Source of the DNA: Nocardia sp. NRRL S-836 | Lineage (GTDB): Bacteria > Actinomycetota > Actinomycetes > Mycobacteriales > Pseudonocardiaceae | Length of the DNA: 64,000 nucleotides | Reading direction: 5' to 3' | Assembly: GCF_001279525.1 (NCBI RefSeq) | Contig: NZ_LGDY01000115.1 | Span: 1 to 64,000, forward strand | Part shown: piece after piece, positions 63,221 to 64,000 of the stretch | Layout: each line of letters begins with the position of its first letter | How positions within the stretch are numbered: position 1 is the first letter of the stretch | Translations under genes and position numbers: made by a program | The notes under the pieces: model-generated | Databases searched by the model: none | The model's input: the letters and a program-made list of their open reading frames with translations, nothing else | What the model was told of the DNA's origin: nothing

Positions 63221-63888
63221 TGAAGGTGCTGGTGACCGGCGGTGCGTCCGGTTTGGGCGCGGCTGTCGCGGACGCGGTGCGCGAGGCGGGCGGAACCCCG
63301 TTGGTGCTGGACAAGTCGGCGCCGCGCAACGCGCACGACTTCGAACTGGTCGACCTCGCGGACGGCCGGGCCGCCGAGCAGGCCGTGCGCGTGCTCGCCG
63401 AGCGCAACGGCGGTCTCGACGCCGTGGTGACCGCGGCGGGCATCGACCGGTGCGGCACGCTGGAGGAGGTGCCCGCCGACGAGTGGGAGAACGTGGTCCG
63501 GGTGAACCTGTTCGGCACCGCCGCCGTGATCAGGGCCGCGTTGCCGCACCTGCGCAACGGCCGGGTGGTGACCGTCGCGTCCACCCTCGGCCTCAAGGCC
63601 GTCAGCGACGCCACGGCCTACTGCGCCTCGAAGTTCGGCGTCGTCGGCTTCACCCGCGCGCTGGCGGCGGAGACGGCCGGACGGGTCGGCGTCACGCTGA
63701 TCGTGCCCGGCGGCATGCGCACGAAGTTCTTCGACGACCGCACCGAGCAGTACCGGCCGAAGGACCTCGACCAGCTGAACCCGCCCGACCGGGTGGCGGC
63801 GGCGATCATGTTCGCACTCACCCAGCCGCCCGGCTGCGAGGTGCGGGAGCTGGTGATCGCCCACGCGCAGGAACCGTCCTGGCCGTGA
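63220..63888 (+). CDS. classical short-chain dehydrogenase/reductase
   Basis: 222 aa. VLVTGGASGLGAAVADAV, AVVTAAGIDRCGTLEEV, VASTLGLKAVSD and YCASKFG (Tyr-x3-Lys) are complete. GGAGGGC precedes ATG 63220. In a heptose operon it might oxidise or reduce a sugar intermediate, or act in place of an HldD epimerase; classical SDRs do not normally do the latter, so its role is open. Confidence 0.9.
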   Translation: MKVLVTGGASGLGAAVADAVREAGGTPLVLDKSAPRNAHDFELVDLADGRAAEQAVRVLAERNGGLDAVVTAAGIDRCGTLEEVPADEWENVVRVNLFGTAAVIRAALPHLRNGRVVTVASTLGLKAVSDATAYCASKFGVVGFTRALAAETAGRVGVTLIVPGGMRTKFFDDRTEQYRPKDLDQLNPPDRVAAAIMFALTQPPGCEVRELVIAHAQEPSWP

Positions 63889-64000
63889 ACGAGCTCGACG
63901 AGGAATCCCAGTGGGACAGCGAGCTGCTACCGGCCCGGCGGCCGCGACAGTTCATCATCGCGGCCAGCCTCACCGCACGCGGCGGCCTGCTGTGGTTACC
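63885..64000 (+). CDS. start of next operon gene (truncated by window end)
   Basis: GTG 63885 overlaps the preceding stop (GTGA). The 38 complete codons visible begin NELDEESQWDSELLPARRP followed by a turn towards hydrophobic FIIAASLTARGGLLW, so a membrane protein or transferase is possible. A rare TTA leucine codon is at 63996-63998. Too little sequence for a family call. Confidence 0.6.
   Translation, partial: MNELDEESQWDSELLPARRPRQFIIAASLTARGGLLWL

Overview
The window is a 64-kb piece of chromosome from a high-GC actinomycete. Base composition is very GC-rich, GTG starts are common, many genes are coupled through ATGA/GTGA/TGATG overlaps, and some genes look leaderless. Gene content (GH92 mannosidase remnant, CGNR zinc-finger regulator, DUF6223 protein, very large STAND NTPases, class-I actinobacterial xylose isomerase) points to Actinomycetales, and I would guess a Pseudonocardiaceae-type organism (Lentzea, Saccharothrix or Actinosynnema-like). 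That placement is an inference. I see no tRNA, rRNA, CRISPR array or replication origin.

Left part (1-19 kb). A 17-bp minisatellite opens the window. Then come an HSL-type esterase, a PucR-like regulator and a NUDIX hydrolase. Next is a zinc-homeostasis operon of two CobW-like proteins behind a Zur-type box; the first protein has lost its P-loop. A GNAT enzyme, a universal stress protein and a DHA2 drug exporter follow, the exporter divergent from its likely TetR repressor. After that: a strange repetitive secreted protein rich in Asp and His, an MgtC-like membrane protein, a 1151-aa STAND NTPase, a PatB-type C-S lyase with a DinB protein, a CGNR regulator, NAD kinase and an atypically lower-GC methyltransferase.

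Middle (19-45 kb). Two more giant STAND proteins flank a 76-aa gene: an HTH-NTPase-TM-14xWD40 protein and a TPR-type NTPase. LigA, a GNAT, a NarL-type two-component system and a DUF6223 membrane protein follow. The xylose operon xylA-xylB is next to its ROK repressor, which is separated from it by about 790 bp of degenerate 18-bp repeats. An EF-G-like GTPase is preceded by a 27-codon leader ORF and hairpins. A nuclease/phosphatase-family protein and a secreted protein follow. Then comes a GH92 alpha-mannosidase gene reduced to its two ends, with an unknown gene and an IS5-type transposase remnant between them. A third STAND/TPR NTPase ends this part. Three of the four STAND proteins carry a similar N-terminal motif (N-x-F-T-G ... 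Q-x-G ... G-[DN]-[VI]) resembling the RHIM-like bacterial amyloid signalling motifs.

Right part (45-64 kb). A molybdopterin oxidoreductase with a small partner is divergent from a formaldehyde-dehydrogenase-like zinc ADH. The ADH leads into a large cell-surface glycan locus: UXS-type epimerase, NodU-type carbamoyltransferase, GT2, GT9 with a 155-aa low-complexity insertion, and UDP-glucose dehydrogenase. After an ALDH, a ChaB-like protein and an SDR, a tightly coupled operon runs off the end of the window. It holds gmhB, GT9, two further glycosyltransferases, gmhA, bifunctional hldE, an SDR and a truncated last gene. Together these should make UDP-glucuronate/UDP-xylose and ADP-heptose and assemble a carbamoylated, heptose-containing glycan in a Gram-positive host.
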